A DNA stretch of 64,000 nucleotides from NCBI RefSeq assembly GCF_014646815.1, contig NZ_BMNZ01000006.1:124001-188000 (forward strand), given 5' to 3'. Positions 54,203 to 63,323 of the stretch are shown here, piece by piece. The notes below the pieces were generated by a model. It did not search any database. It was not told the DNA's origin and worked only from the letters and a program-made list of their open reading frames with translations. The DNA comes from Terrabacter tumescens. GTDB taxonomy: Bacteria; Actinomycetota; Actinomycetes; Actinomycetales; Dermatophilaceae. Positions within the stretch are counted from its first letter, which is position 1, and every line of letters starts with the position of its first letter. A program made the position numbers and the translations under genes.

Positions 54203-55045
54203 ATGGCTCGGCACATCATGACCCTCACCTGCGACGACCGACCCGGCATCGTGGCGGCCGTCTCCGCGGCGCTGCTCGCCGTCGACGCGAACATCGTCGA
54301 GAACCAGCAGTACTCCGACGAGGACACCGACCTCTTCTTCATGCGCACGGTTTTCGACGCCGAACCGCACGAGGTCGAGCAGGTGCTCGCGGCGATCCGC
54401 GACAGCTCTGCCATCGCGCACCACCACCTCTCCGCGCGGCCCGAGGACGAGCACTGCCGGACCGTCGTCCTCGTCAGCAAGTTCGACCACTGCCTGCTCG
54501 ACCTGCTCTACCGCTGGAAGTCCGGCGACCTGCCCATCGACATCGTCGGCGTCGTCAGCAACCACGAGGACTGCCGCGGGCTCGTCGAGTACTACGGCCT
54601 GCCGTTCACCGTCATCCCCGTCACCAAGGACACCAAGGCCGAGGCCGAGGCCGAGCTGCTCCGTCTCGTCGAGGCCGAGGGCGTCGGGCTCGTGGTCCTC
54701 GCCCGCTACATGCAGATCCTCAGCGACGACCTGTGCCGTGCCCTCGAGGGGCGGGCCATCAACATCCACCACTCGTTCCTGCCGGGCTTCAAGGGCGCGA
54801 AGCCCTACCACCAGGCGCACGACCGAGGCGTGAAACTCATTGGCGCGTCAGCACATTACGTCACCGCCGACCTCGACGAGGGCCCGATCATCGAGCAGGA
54901 CGTGGTCCGCGTCACGCACGCCGAGTCGCCAGACCGGCTCGTGGCGATCGGCCGCGACGTCGAGCGGCGAGTGCTCTCACGCGCCGTCCGCGACCACGCG
55001 GAGTCGCGCGTCTTCCTCTCCGGCCGACGCACCATCGTCTTCTGA
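54203..55045 (+). CDS. purU: Formyltetrahydrofolate deformylase
   Basis: A 280-residue enzyme that hydrolyses 10-formyl-THF to THF and formate, which balances one-carbon pools and feeds purine synthesis. An N-terminal ACT domain (TLTCDDRPGIVAAVSAALLA) is followed by a formyltransferase-like domain with the catalytic INIHHSFLPGFKGAKPYHQA and the Asp in ADLDEGPIIEQD. A weak -10 (CAGACT) lies six bases before the ATG, with no ribosome site. Confidence 0.95.
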   Translation: MARHIMTLTCDDRPGIVAAVSAALLAVDANIVENQQYSDEDTDLFFMRTVFDAEPHEVEQVLAAIRDSSAIAHHHLSARPEDEHCRTVVLVSKFDHCLLDLLYRWKSGDLPIDIVGVVSNHEDCRGLVEYYGLPFTVIPVTKDTKAEAEAELLRLVEAEGVGLVVLARYMQILSDDLCRALEGRAINIHHSFLPGFKGAKPYHQAHDRGVKLIGASAHYVTADLDEGPIIEQDVVRVTHAESPDRLVAIGRDVERRVLSRAVRDHAESRVFLSGRRTIVF

Positions 55046-55067
55046 CGGGGATCGGTGGCGTGCTGCC

Positions 55068-55619
55068 GTGAGTGGGTCCAGCTTCGTCGTCGGCCAGCCG
55101 CACTTCGGGCGGTACACGCGGACCCCGGAGGAGAACGAGGGTGCCGTGGCCGACGCCCGCGCCGACCTCACGTCAGCGGTCGAGGCCTCGCCCGGTGACT
55201 CCGCGGGCGCCGCGGTGCTCGACGCCGCCGTCGACCTCGCCGAGGCACTCACGATCGCAGGACACGAGGACGAGGCGGTCGCGCTCGCCGGCCCGGCTGT
55301 CCAGGTCGCCCGGGAGACCGGGCGTGACGAGAGCCTCCGCTGGGCCCTGCTCGTGATGGCGACGGCCGAGCACTACGCCGACGCCATGCCCGCGGCCGAG
55401 ACGCACTTCCGGGAAGCGCTGGACCTCGCCCGTGCGGCGGGAGACCGGGTCGTCGAGCACTACACGCTGCACCACCTGGGCCGGTTCCTCGTCGACGCGG
55501 GGCGGACCGATGAGGCGGTCACGTGCTTCGAGGCGTGTCTTGCCATCCGCGAGGAGCTCGGAGAGCCTCGCGCCGAGTCGACCCGCGCCGCCCTCGCCGC
55601 GTTGACCGACGCCTCCTGA
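55068..55619 (+). CDS. TPR-like hypothetical protein
   Basis: A 183-residue helical protein with tetratricopeptide-like repeats (VDLAEALTIAGHEDEAVALAGPAVQVARETG; AETHFREALDLARAAGDRVVEHYTLHHLGRFLVDAGRTDEAVTCFEACLAIREELGE). The GTG at 55068 follows the purU stop by 22 bp, so the two may be co-transcribed. TPR scaffolds bind partner proteins; the partner is unknown. Confidence 0.72.
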   Translation: MSGSSFVVGQPHFGRYTRTPEENEGAVADARADLTSAVEASPGDSAGAAVLDAAVDLAEALTIAGHEDEAVALAGPAVQVARETGRDESLRWALLVMATAEHYADAMPAAETHFREALDLARAAGDRVVEHYTLHHLGRFLVDAGRTDEAVTCFEACLAIREELGEPRAESTRAALAALTDAS

Positions 55620-55666
55620 CCCCGAACCCCTTGCGTATGCCGTCAGCCCGAGTCCGCGGGCGTGGT

Positions 55667-55702
55667 CTGCTCCCGTCGTGGTGGGCACCACGACGGGAGC
55701 AG
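55667..55702. terminator. 17-bp perfect hairpin between convergent genes
   Basis: CTGCTCCCGTCGTGGTG and its exact complement with a 2-base loop. It lies between the TPR gene (plus strand) and the PQQ-propeller gene (minus strand) and can serve both. Confidence 0.75.
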
Positions 55703-55712
55703 GAGTGACAGC

Positions 55713-57272
55713 TCAGCGCAGCGCGAACGCGTACAGCTTGTTGTTCGGCGTGCCGAAGCCGAAGTTGCTGTAGCCGGACCCCCAGTAGACGGTCCCGTCC
55801 GAGATCGCCGCACCAGAGAGGCACGAGCCGCCGCTCGCGAACGACCACAGCACCTGGCCGGTCGCGGCGTTCAACGCATACATCCAGCCGGCAGCGTCGA
55901 GCGAGCAGCCGAAGACGACGCCGTTCGCCGTGGTGGCCGGGCCCGACGTGGACCCGCCGTGCGGCGGTCGGGTCTGCCACAGGACCTGGCCCGTGGCGGC
56001 GTCGAGGGCCGACCACACGCCGTCCGTCGAGCCCTGGTACGGAACGAAGTTGCTGTTGGCATTCGCGGTGTAGACCCGCTTTCCGTCCACGGCCGACCCC
56101 CACTGGAGGCCACCGGCCGTGCCGCCGGGTCCTGCGGACGTCTTCCACACCACGGCGCCGGTGTCCGGGTCGAGCGCCCAGTAGTCGCCGCTCTTCTGTC
56201 CGGTGCCGAGCAGCTCACGCCCCTTGGCGGGTCCGGCTGCCACTTTGTAGAGGGCCGGCGCCTGACCGAAGTCGTAGTCGGGACCGGACGGCTGCGGGCA
56301 GTTGCTCGGGTCGCCGAAGATGCACGACACGGTCCAGGCGTCGAAGGGCAGCGCGCGCGTGGCCCACTTGACCGCGCCCGTGGCCAGGTCGAGGGCGACG
56401 ATCGAGTCGAAGTGGTCGTCGGGCGGCAGGCACGCCGCCTGGGCCGCGGTGTCGGTCCCGGCTGCCGTGATGCACGCGAGCACAGTGTCCGGGACGTCGT
56501 AGTTGTTGCCCGTCGCGATGTAGAGCGAGCCGCGCTTGGCGTCGACGGCGGGCGAGCTTCCCCAGACCGCGGTCCCCGGGTAGTCCGGGCCTGGTGTCAT
56601 GTAGGTCTTCCAGAGGATGTCACCCGTGGCGAGGTCGAGCGCCGCAATGCTTCCGCGGAAGCTGCAGCAGGTGTACGGCCCCGCGATCCCGGACGCGAGG
56701 AGCTCCTCCTGAGAGGCCACCCCGACGTAGACGACGCCGCGCCAGATCGTCGCCGACTGGGTGATGATCGCCGCCGGGTGGTCCTCGACCTGGGTCTTCC
56801 AGAGCAGCGCCCCGGTGGCCTTGTCGATCGCCATCACCTCGCCGCCGTGACCGAGCGGTCCCTGGTTGCCGACGACGATGGCCTTGTCACCCACCGCCGG
56901 CGTGGCACGGGCTTTGTCGCCCGGGATGCCCGAGTAGTCGGAGATCCGCGTCTTCCAGGCCACCTTGCCGCTCGCGCGGTTGACCGCGTAGAGGTTGCCG
57001 GCCCAGTCGGGCGCGTAGACCTGCTTGTCGTCCACGGAGGGCGTCGCGGAGACGTCACCCTCCGTCGCGACCGCCCACTTGGCTCCGAGGCGGCCGACGG
57101 TCGTGGGCGAGATCCTGGTCTCGTCCGCGGCGTACCTCGTGTTCTGCCGGTCCCCGCCGGCCGAGCTCCATCCTGTGCTGCTCGGAGCAGCGGCGGCCTG
57201 TCCCCCTATCAGCAGGGCTCCTGCGATCCCTGCTGTCACCCACAGCCGTGCATGACGCATCATCCTGGTCAT
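55713..57272 (-). CDS. Secreted PQQ-type beta-propeller protein (quinoprotein-like)
   Basis: A 519-residue protein with a Sec signal peptide ending AAA and then repeated eight-bladed propeller motifs of the A-[LI]-D-x-A-T-G-x-[VIL]-x-W type (AIDKATGALLWKT, ALDLATGDILWKT, ALDPDTGAVVWKT, ALNAATGQVLWSF). An adjacent Cys pair (YTCCSF) resembles the vicinal disulphide of PQQ dehydrogenases. It may be a PQQ-dependent alcohol dehydrogenase of the polyvinyl-alcohol dehydrogenase type; cofactor binding is not proven. AGGAG precedes the ATG. Confidence 0.87.
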   Translation of the reverse strand: MTRMMRHARLWVTAGIAGALLIGGQAAAAPSSTGWSSAGGDRQNTRYAADETRISPTTVGRLGAKWAVATEGDVSATPSVDDKQVYAPDWAGNLYAVNRASGKVAWKTRISDYSGIPGDKARATPAVGDKAIVVGNQGPLGHGGEVMAIDKATGALLWKTQVEDHPAAIITQSATIWRGVVYVGVASQEELLASGIAGPYTCCSFRGSIAALDLATGDILWKTYMTPGPDYPGTAVWGSSPAVDAKRGSLYIATGNNYDVPDTVLACITAAGTDTAAQAACLPPDDHFDSIVALDLATGAVKWATRALPFDAWTVSCIFGDPSNCPQPSGPDYDFGQAPALYKVAAGPAKGRELLGTGQKSGDYWALDPDTGAVVWKTSAGPGGTAGGLQWGSAVDGKRVYTANANSNFVPYQGSTDGVWSALDAATGQVLWQTRPPHGGSTSGPATTANGVVFGCSLDAAGWMYALNAATGQVLWSFASGGSCLSGAAISDGTVYWGSGYSNFGFGTPNNKLYAFALR

Positions 57273-57425
57273 CTGGACTCCTGTGCCTGACGACCCTCGG
57301 GGGCCGTCATGGTGACCCCCGAGTGGACGTCTTTCAACGTAGACCTGCGGGATCGGCTCGGTCCGGCGTTCCGGGCAGACTGCCCCAGAATCGTGGGACG
57401 CAGTGTGCGAAGTGGGGCGAGCCGC

Positions 57426-58028
57426 TCAGGCGACGTGTCGTTGACGCCACCAGCCGACGACGTTGTTCTTGTGGCGGGCCAGCACGAGCAGCCCGATCGC
57501 CATGAGCCACAAGCCGGTCCACACGTCGCCGGGTGCGTGACCGGTCCAGATCAGGACGGCCACGACGAGCATCGCGAGGGCCCCGAAGATCGACCCGGCC
57601 GCCACCCATCGGGTCAGCGCGACGGCGATGGCGAAGACCACGACGACGACCAGGGCGACCCACGGGTGCACCCCGAGGATCGCGCCGAGCGTCGTGGCCA
57701 CGCCCTTGCCGCCGCGGCCCTTGAGGAAGGGTGACCAGATGTGCCCGAGCACGGCCGCGATGCCGACGGCGTATGCCGCGTGCGCACCGAAGAGGTGACC
57801 TGCGACGAACGTGGGGACGAGTCCCTTGAGGACGTCGAGCACCCCGACGACGACTCCCCACTTGCGTCCCAGCACCCGGCCGGCGTTGGTCGCGCCGGGG
57901 TTGCCTGACCCAGACGACGCGAGGTCCTTGCCGAGCAGCCGCGCGATCATCGTCGCGGGGTTGAGCGCGCCGACGAGGAAGGCCGCGAGCACCCCTGCGG
58001 CCCAAGCGAACACGTTGCCGACGGTCAC
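57426..58028 (-). CDS. plsY: Glycerol-3-phosphate acyltransferase PlsY
   Basis: A 200-residue five-helix membrane enzyme that transfers acyl from acyl phosphate to glycerol-3-phosphate in phospholipid synthesis. The PlsY motifs GSGNPGATNAGRVLG and LKGRGGKGVATTLG are intact. The GTG start overlaps the degV stop (GTGA). Confidence 0.95.
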   Translation of the reverse strand: MTVGNVFAWAAGVLAAFLVGALNPATMIARLLGKDLASSGSGNPGATNAGRVLGRKWGVVVGVLDVLKGLVPTFVAGHLFGAHAAYAVGIAAVLGHIWSPFLKGRGGKGVATTLGAILGVHPWVALVVVVVFAIAVALTRWVAAGSIFGALAMLVVAVLIWTGHAPGDVWTGLWLMAIGLLVLARHKNNVVGWWRQRHVA

Positions 58029-58921
58029 GACCCGGAGGCCTCACTCTGCACGGGGGTCTCGGGCAGCGGCTCGCCCGGACGAGGCGAGACCGCGATGGCG
58101 ACGGTGCCCGGCCCGACGTGGGCACCGACGACCGCGCCGAGCTCGACGACGACGACCTGCGGCGAGCCGGGGACCATCGTTCGCAGGTCGGCCGCGATCT
58201 GCTCGGCGCGGGCCGTCGCGTCGAGGTGGTGCACGGCGATGTTCACGACGTGGCCGCCCTTGTGCACCTGCTCCACGACCATGGCCTCGATGCGGGCCAC
58301 GGCACGTGAGGAGGTGCGCACCTTCTCCACCGGCACGATGCGTCCGCCCCGGACCGCAAGGATCGGCTTGATCGCGAGAGCCGAACCGAGCAGGGCAGAG
58401 GCCGCCCCGATGCGACCACCGCGACGCAGGTGCTCGAGGGTGTCGACGTAGAACAGCACGCCCGACGGCTCGAGGCGTGCACGCACGGCGTCGAGCACCG
58501 TTGCGGCATCGGCTCCCTCGGCGGCCTCCTCGGCGGCTGTGACGACGGCGAACCCCATGGCCATGCCGATGGTCTCGCTGTCGACGACCTCGACGGGCAC
58601 GGGCGCGTCGGCCGCCGCGAGCCGCGCCGCCTCGACGGTCCCCGACATCTGCGACGACAGGTGGATCGAGACGATCTCCGTCGCGCCCTCGTCGGCAAGA
58701 CGCTGGTAGGTCTCGGCGAACACCTGCGGGGTTGGGCGCGAGGTCGTGACGATGGTGTACTCGCGCAGGGCGGCCGCGACCCTCGCGGCCGAGATGTCCC
58801 GGCCCTCGACGTGGTCGCGGCCCCCGACCACGACGTGGAGCGGGACGACCTCGATGCCGTGCCGCTCGACGACCTCGGTGGGCAGGTAGGCCGTCGAGTC
58901 GGTGACGATCCTCGTGGTCAC
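58025..58921 (-). CDS. DegV-family fatty-acid-binding protein
   Basis: A 298-residue DegV (FakB-like) protein that binds a fatty acid in a pocket. Motifs: IVTDSTAYLP at the start, TSRPTPQVF, SIHLSSQMSGTVEAARLA and the FYVDTLEHLRRGGRIGAASALLG stretch. GAAGGAG precedes the GTG start. Coupling to plsY supports a shared role in feeding acyl groups into phospholipids; in Firmicutes FakB presents fatty acids to a kinase that makes acyl phosphate for PlsY. No fakA gene is in the window. Confidence 0.92.
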   Translation of the reverse strand: MTTRIVTDSTAYLPTEVVERHGIEVVPLHVVVGGRDHVEGRDISAARVAAALREYTIVTTSRPTPQVFAETYQRLADEGATEIVSIHLSSQMSGTVEAARLAAADAPVPVEVVDSETIGMAMGFAVVTAAEEAAEGADAATVLDAVRARLEPSGVLFYVDTLEHLRRGGRIGAASALLGSALAIKPILAVRGGRIVPVEKVRTSSRAVARIEAMVVEQVHKGGHVVNIAVHHLDATARAEQIAADLRTMVPGSPQVVVVELGAVVGAHVGPGTVAIAVSPRPGEPLPETPVQSEASGS

Positions 58922-58975
58922 GTCCCGCTCCTTCCGTCGCAGTGGGTGCGTCGCTCGTCCGCCGCCGTCAGACGG

Positions 58976-61915
58976 TCACATCGGCACGACGTTGACGAGC
59001 TTGGGCGCCCGCACGATGACCGTGCGGATGCCGCCCTCGGTCGCCGCCCTCACCTTGTCACGTCCGAGCGCCAGCTCGCGGAGGTTGTCCTCGGAGATGT
59101 CGGGGCTCACCTCGACCCGGTCGCGGACCTTGCCCTTGATCTGGATGACGCAGGTGACCTGCTCCTCCACGATCTTGGCGGGGTCGCTCACGGGGAACGC
59201 GGCATACGCCACCCCGTCGTCGTGACCGAGGCGCTGCCACATCTCCTCCGCGATGTGCGGGGCCATGGGCGCGAGCATGAGCACCATGGCCTCGACGACC
59301 TCGCGCGGCGGGGCGTCGAGCTTCGTCACGGCGTTGTTGAGCTCGATGAGCTTGGCGATGGCGGTGTTGAACCGCAGCCCCTCGAAGTCGTCACGAACCC
59401 CGGCGATGGTCTGGTGGAGCTGCGTCGTCAGCGCCTGGTCGAGGGCCGCGTCGACGACCCGCACCTGGCCGGTCGCCTCGTCGACGACGTTGCGCCACAG
59501 GCGCTGCAGGAAGCGCTGGCTGCCGACGACCGCGCGGATCTCCCACGGCTTGGACAGCTCCAGCGGCCCCATCGACATCTCGTAGACGCGGAAGGTGTCG
59601 GCGCCGTACGCGTCGTACATCTCGTCGGGGCTGACGGAGTTCTTCAGCGACTTGCCGATCTTGCCGTACTCGCGGTTCACCGGCTGCCCCTGCCACGTGA
59701 ACGTCGGCTCGGCGCCGTGGCTGCCCGGGTGCTCCTCGACCTCGGACGCGGTGACGTACTGACCGCGGCTGTCGGTGTAGGCGTAGGCCTGGATGTAGCC
59801 CTGCGAGAAGTACTTCCGGAACGGCTCCTCGCTGCTCACGTGGCCCAGGTCGAAGAGGACCTTGTGCCAGAAGCGCGCGTAGAGCAGGTGCAGCACCGCA
59901 TGCTCGACGCCGCCGACGTAGAGGTCGACGCCGCCCGGGTCACGCGTGCCGGCCGGCGCGCCCTCGACCGGGGTGTCGTGCCGCGCCAGCCAGTACGCCT
60001 CGTTGGCGGGGTCGACGAGGCTTTCGCGGTTCGCGGGGTCGAGGTAGCGCAGGTAGTACCAGCACGAGCCGGCCCAGTTGGGCATCGTGTTCGTCTCGCG
60101 ACGGAACTTCCGCAGCCCTCTGCCGTCGCCGAGGTCCTTCTCGACCTCGACCCACTCGGGGACGCGGGAGAGCGGCGGCTCGGGGCTGCTCTGGGCGTCG
60201 TCCGGGTCGAACGTCTTGGGGCTGTAGTCCGGCACGTCGGGAAGGGTCAGCGGCAGCTCGTCGTCCGGGACGGCATACGCCACCCCGTCCTCGTCGAACA
60301 TGATGGGGAACGGCTCGCCCCAGTAGCGCTGGCGGCTGAAGAGCCAGTCGCGGATGCGGTAGCTGATGGTGCCCTCGCCGGTGCCCTCGGCCTCGAGGAA
60401 GTCGATGATCTTCGCCTTGGCGTCCGCGACGTGCAGGCCGTCGAGGGAGATGCGGTCGTTGGCGGAGTTGATCGCGACGCCGTCGCCGAGGAACGGCTCG
60501 TCGTCGGGGTGGCCCTCGGCCGGCTGGACGGTGCGGACGATCGGGATGTCGAACTTCTCGGCGAACTCCCAGTCGCGCGTGTCCTGCCCGGGCACGGCCA
60601 TGATCGCGCCGGTGCCGTAGCCCATCAGCACGTAGTCGGCGACGAAGACCGGGATGCGCTCTCCCGTCAGGGGATTCGTGGCCCACGAGCCGGTGAAGAC
60701 ACCGGTCTTGTCCTTGCCCTCGGTCTGGCGCTCGACGTCACCCTTGCGCGAGGCTGCGAGCTGGTATGCGGCGACGGCCTCCTTGGGGGTCGCGCTCGCC
60801 TCGGTGTCCGCCCCCTTCCAGGCGTCCTTGGTGCCGTCGGGCCAGTCACCTTGCGGCACCAGGGAGTCCACGAGCGGGTGCTCCGGCGCGATGACCATGA
60901 AGGTCGCACCGAAGATCGTGTCGGGGCGGGTCGTGAAGACGTCGATGCCGTCCTCCTCGCCCGTGCCGGTGACGACGGGGAACGTGACGCGTGCACCCTT
61001 GGACCGGCCGATCCAGTTGCGCTGCATGAGCTTGACCTTCTCGGGCCAGTCGACCCCGTCGAGGTCGTCGGCCAGCCGGTCGGCATACGCGGTGATCCGC
61101 ATCTTCCACTGGCTGAGGTTGCGGCGGAAGACCGGGTAGTTGCCGCGCTCGGACCGCCCCTCGTTGGTGACCTCCTCGTTGGAGAGCACCGTGCCCAGAC
61201 CGGGGCACCAGTTGACCGGCGCCTCGTCGGTGTAGGCCAGGCGGTGGCGCTCGAGGACCGCGGAGCGCTCGGTGGCCGGGAGGTCGGCCCAGCCCCGCCC
61301 GTCGGCCTCGACGACGGCGCGGCGGCCCGACTCGAACTCCTCGACCAGCTCGCTGATCGGACGCGCCTTGCCGCGGCCGCCGTCCTCGCGGACGGCGTCG
61401 GCGTCGTACCAGGCGTCCCAGATCTGCAGGAAGATCCACTGCGTCCAGCGGTAGTAGTGGTCGTCGATCGTCGCGAAGGTGCGGCGGTTGTCGAAGCCCA
61501 GCCCGAGGCGGCGCAGCTGGCGCTTCATGTTGGTCATGTTCTCCTCGGTGGTCTTCCGAGGGTGCTGTCCGGTCTGGACGGCGAACTGCTCCGCGGGCAG
61601 GCCGAAGGCGTCGTAGCCCAGGGCGTGCAGGACGTTCTTGCCGAGCATCCGGTGGAAGCGGCTGTAGACGTCGGTCGCGATGTAGCCGAGCGGGTGGCCG
61701 ACGTGCAGGCCGACGCCGGAGGGGTAGGGGAACATGTCGAGGACGATGAGCTTCTCGCCGCGGGCGGCGACCTTCTCGGGCTCGGCCCACGGACCGGCGG
61801 GGTTGGGGGCGTTGAACGTGCCCTCCTCCTCCCAGCGGTCCTGCCAGGCGGTCTCGATCTGCTGCGCCATCGCGGCGGTGTAGCGGAACGGGGTCTCGTT
61901 GCTCTGCTCGCTCAT
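58976..61915 (-). CDS. leuS: Leucyl-tRNA synthetase
   Basis: A 979-residue class I synthetase. HIGH motif as HVGH at 71-74 in [21 protein letters not shown] motif as KIGKS near residue 752, the CP1 editing domain in between, and a C-terminal anticodon/LeuS-specific domain. The length is at the upper end of the bacterial range. The ATG at 61915 is taken, as family similarity starts with [12 protein letters not shown]. Its 127-nt leader contains a Leu-rich peptide and a terminator, so expression is likely tuned by charged tRNA-Leu. Confidence 0.97.
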   Translation of the reverse strand: MSEQSNETPFRYTAAMAQQIETAWQDRWEEEGTFNAPNPAGPWAEPEKVAARGEKLIVLDMFPYPSGVGLHVGHPLGYIATDVYSRFHRMLGKNVLHALGYDAFGLPAEQFAVQTGQHPRKTTEENMTNMKRQLRRLGLGFDNRRTFATIDDHYYRWTQWIFLQIWDAWYDADAVREDGGRGKARPISELVEEFESGRRAVVEADGRGWADLPATERSAVLERHRLAYTDEAPVNWCPGLGTVLSNEEVTNEGRSERGNYPVFRRNLSQWKMRITAYADRLADDLDGVDWPEKVKLMQRNWIGRSKGARVTFPVVTGTGEEDGIDVFTTRPDTIFGATFMVIAPEHPLVDSLVPQGDWPDGTKDAWKGADTEASATPKEAVAAYQLAASRKGDVERQTEGKDKTGVFTGSWATNPLTGERIPVFVADYVLMGYGTGAIMAVPGQDTRDWEFAEKFDIPIVRTVQPAEGHPDDEPFLGDGVAINSANDRISLDGLHVADAKAKIIDFLEAEGTGEGTISYRIRDWLFSRQRYWGEPFPIMFDEDGVAYAVPDDELPLTLPDVPDYSPKTFDPDDAQSSPEPPLSRVPEWVEVEKDLGDGRGLRKFRRETNTMPNWAGSCWYYLRYLDPANRESLVDPANEAYWLARHDTPVEGAPAGTRDPGGVDLYVGGVEHAVLHLLYARFWHKVLFDLGHVSSEEPFRKYFSQGYIQAYAYTDSRGQYVTASEVEEHPGSHGAEPTFTWQGQPVNREYGKIGKSLKNSVSPDEMYDAYGADTFRVYEMSMGPLELSKPWEIRAVVGSQRFLQRLWRNVVDEATGQVRVVDAALDQALTTQLHQTIAGVRDDFEGLRFNTAIAKLIELNNAVTKLDAPPREVVEAMVLMLAPMAPHIAEEMWQRLGHDDGVAYAAFPVSDPAKIVEEQVTCVIQIKGKVRDRVEVSPDISEDNLRELALGRDKVRAATEGGIRTVIVRAPKLVNVVPM

Positions 61916-61946
61916 GTCGTCTCTCTCGTCGCTGCTGGGCCCGGGC

Positions 61947-61973
61947 AAAAGAAAACCCCTCACACAGGAGGGG
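61947..61973 (-). terminator. Intrinsic terminator in the leuS leader
   Basis: On the minus strand CCCCTC, a 6-base loop and GAGGGG are followed at once by TTTTCTTTT, a full Rho-independent terminator 32 bp before the leuS ATG. A terminator between a promoter and its gene is the mark of attenuation. Confidence 0.78.
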
Positions 61974-61974
61974 A

Positions 61975-62017
61975 AGCCGCGTTGATGTCGGGAGTCCCGA
62001 CCTTCGTCAACGCGGCT
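61975..62017 (-). promoter_or_regulatory. Nested leader stem of the leuS attenuator
   Basis: AGCCGCGTTGA (62017-62007), which is the end of the leader peptide ORF including its stop, pairs perfectly over 11 bp with TCAACGCGGCT (61985-61975). Its loop carries a second stem GTCGGG/CCCGAC. The lower strand ends one base before the terminator. A ribosome stalled at the Leu codons would mask the upper strand. Confidence 0.65.
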
Positions 62018-62042
62018 GCGGAAGGAGCAGCAGGCCAGCCAT
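62007..62042 (-). CDS. Leucine-rich leader peptide of leuS ([11 protein letters not shown])
   Basis: A 12-codon ORF (11 residues and a TGA) with four consecutive Leu codons, CTG CTG CTC CTT; CTT is rare in such GC-rich genomes. It ends inside the 5' strand of the leader stem, which is the layout of ribosome-mediated attenuators. It has no ribosome site, but a -10 box six bases upstream predicts a leaderless start at this ATG. Confidence 0.65.
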   Translation of the reverse strand: MAGLLLLPQPR

Positions 62043-62048
62043 GGCCCA

Positions 62049-62054
62049 AGGTTA
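62049..62054 (-). promoter_or_regulatory. -10 hexamer of the leuS leader transcript
   Basis: TAACCT on the minus strand, six bases before the leader peptide ATG at 62042. Confidence 0.5.
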
Positions 62055-62127
62055 GCGCAGCCCCTCCCACCGTCCCCGTCGACCGCCCTCCCCGCCATCG
62101 ACACCCGAGCAAGCACGCCTCCCCAAC

Positions 62128-62205
62128 TCGAGTGAGCGCCCCACCCCATCCTTCGAAGATCGAGTGAGCGCCCCGCCCCACCGTCGACAGTCGAGTGAGC
62201 GCCCC
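62128..62205. repeat. Left array of about 32-bp repeats (three copies)
   Basis: The core TCGAGTGAGCGCCCC occurs at 62128, 62160 and 62191 (periods 32 and 31), each joined by 16-17-base spacers rich in GGGG on the other strand. A degenerate fourth copy may lie at about 62104-62123. The array begins 3 bp after the stop of the nuclease-like gene. It is the inverted counterpart of the array at 63214-63320. Confidence 0.85.
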
Positions 62206-62208
62206 ACC

Positions 62209-63213
62209 TCATGGATTCATGCTTCGCTGGATGGCCAGATCGATCGCGTGACGAGCAAAGAACTTGGTGCCGACCTCCGCGAGATCCAGCGCCTCAAGAG
62301 GAATGCGCAGGCTCGAGGCCACTTTCGCGACGAGCGCCCGCCTCGACGCGTCTCCGGTCACGTCGGCGCGCCAGATCTCGTGGACGATCCAGCCGTCGCG
62401 CTCGAAACCTCGTCGGCGCCACGCGTCGTGCGCTCGTTGTTCGGGACTGGCGTGGAACTCCTCGCCCTGGTACTCCCCGATGACTCTGATGGGCCGCTGG
62501 CCGGGCCGGTCGATGCGCCACACCAGGTCGCCGAAGCCGAGGAGGCGACCAGAACCGTCCGCCGCACGCACGGGTTCGTTCAGCAGAGGCTCCGGCAGGC
62601 CGACCCTCATGAACATGAGTCGGGCAACGGTCTCCATGGGCGACGCAGAACCGAGGCGAACCAGTCCGAGGGCCTCGGCAAGGGTCCTTTTCCCCCGAGG
62701 TCTTATCCGGCGGCCGAGCGCTTCATGCAGTGGCGCCACGGCCCCGAGTCGCGTCGCACACGCATCTCCGAGGATGACGAGATCATCGATCCCGATCCGT
62801 TTGCCTCGTCCGACGAGCTCGCCCAGGTCGACCCAGGTGTCCGCTGGACCGACGACCGGCAGGTTGTGGATGTCGACCAGTCCGCGCGGGTGGTGAAAGC
62901 GGTGTCCCACCACGCCCTCGATCCTCGTCTGGGCACAGGCAATCGGTCGGACTGCGTGCAGGCGAACGTCTTCGGTCACGGCATACGGCAGTGGAAGGCC
63001 CAGGAGCTGCGCTGCGGTGACATGAGAGAAGGCACTGAGTGGCGGCAGCACGGCGAACGCGGCGCGACAGCGATTTACCAGGGCCTCATCGACCCTGGGG
63101 TCCGGAAGCTGAAGTCTGAGCACTCGTTCACTCTGGCCGGCGGATGCCTCTCGGCGACCCGACGACGTGGCTCCTGTGGATGCTGACGATCGAGGTCGAA
63201 CGGGTGTGGACAA
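62209..63213 (-). CDS. DUF559/Vsr-like putative nuclease with AbiEi-type N-terminal region
   Basis: A 334-residue protein. The C-terminal 100 residues match the layout of DUF559 restriction-like domains: [25 protein letters not shown] with the acidic/Gln pair, then [27 protein letters not shown]. The N-terminal part, with a [18 protein letters not shown] helix motif and [15 protein letters not shown], resembles the actinobacterial family annotated as AbiEi-antitoxin-like or type IV TA proteins. The start is uncertain: TTG 63213 or GTG 63123. Repeat arrays flank it on both sides, so it is likely mobile or a recent insertion. Confidence 0.7.
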   Translation of the reverse strand: MSTPVRPRSSASTGATSSGRREASAGQSERVLRLQLPDPRVDEALVNRCRAAFAVLPPLSAFSHVTAAQLLGLPLPYAVTEDVRLHAVRPIACAQTRIEGVVGHRFHHPRGLVDIHNLPVVGPADTWVDLGELVGRGKRIGIDDLVILGDACATRLGAVAPLHEALGRRIRPRGKRTLAEALGLVRLGSASPMETVARLMFMRVGLPEPLLNEPVRAADGSGRLLGFGDLVWRIDRPGQRPIRVIGEYQGEEFHASPEQRAHDAWRRRGFERDGWIVHEIWRADVTGDASRRALVAKVASSLRIPLEALDLAEVGTKFFARHAIDLAIQRSMNP

Positions 63214-63320
63214 GCGCTCACTCGACGGGGACGGGCTGGGGCGGGGCGCTCACTCGACGGGGACGGGCTGGGGCGGGGCGCTCACTCGACTGTCGTCTGT
63301 GGGGCGGGGCGCTCACTCGA
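63214..63320. repeat. Right array of about 32-bp repeats (four copies)
   Basis: Core GGGGCGCTCACTCGA occurs at 63243, 63275 and 63306, with a first copy trimmed to GCGCTCACTCGA at 63214; periods are 32, 32 and 31. The first two spacers are identical (CGGGGACGGGCTGGGGC) and the third (CTGTCGTCTGTGGGGC) matches a left-array spacer at 14 of 16 bases. The array abuts the start of the nuclease-like gene and ends 3 bp from the stop of the lysoplasmalogenase gene. Confidence 0.88.
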
Positions 63321-63323
63321 CTG

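Noticed and set aside
61916-62060. T-box riboswitch upstream of leuS
   Set aside because: No T-box consensus (TGGNACCGCG) or specifier-loop layout is present; the Leu-codon ORF and adjoining terminator fit peptide attenuation better.
58430-62167. Very long open frame (about 1245 codons) on the plus strand opposite leuS and degV
   Set aside because: It is the antisense of two clearly identified genes; its product is dominated by Val, Arg, Gly, Asp and Leu with no domain, as expected for shadow frames in GC-rich DNA.
62128-63320. CRISPR array at the 32-bp repeats
   Set aside because: The cores are only 15 bp, spacers are 16-17 bp and partly identical, the two arrays face opposite ways around a gene, and no cas genes are present.
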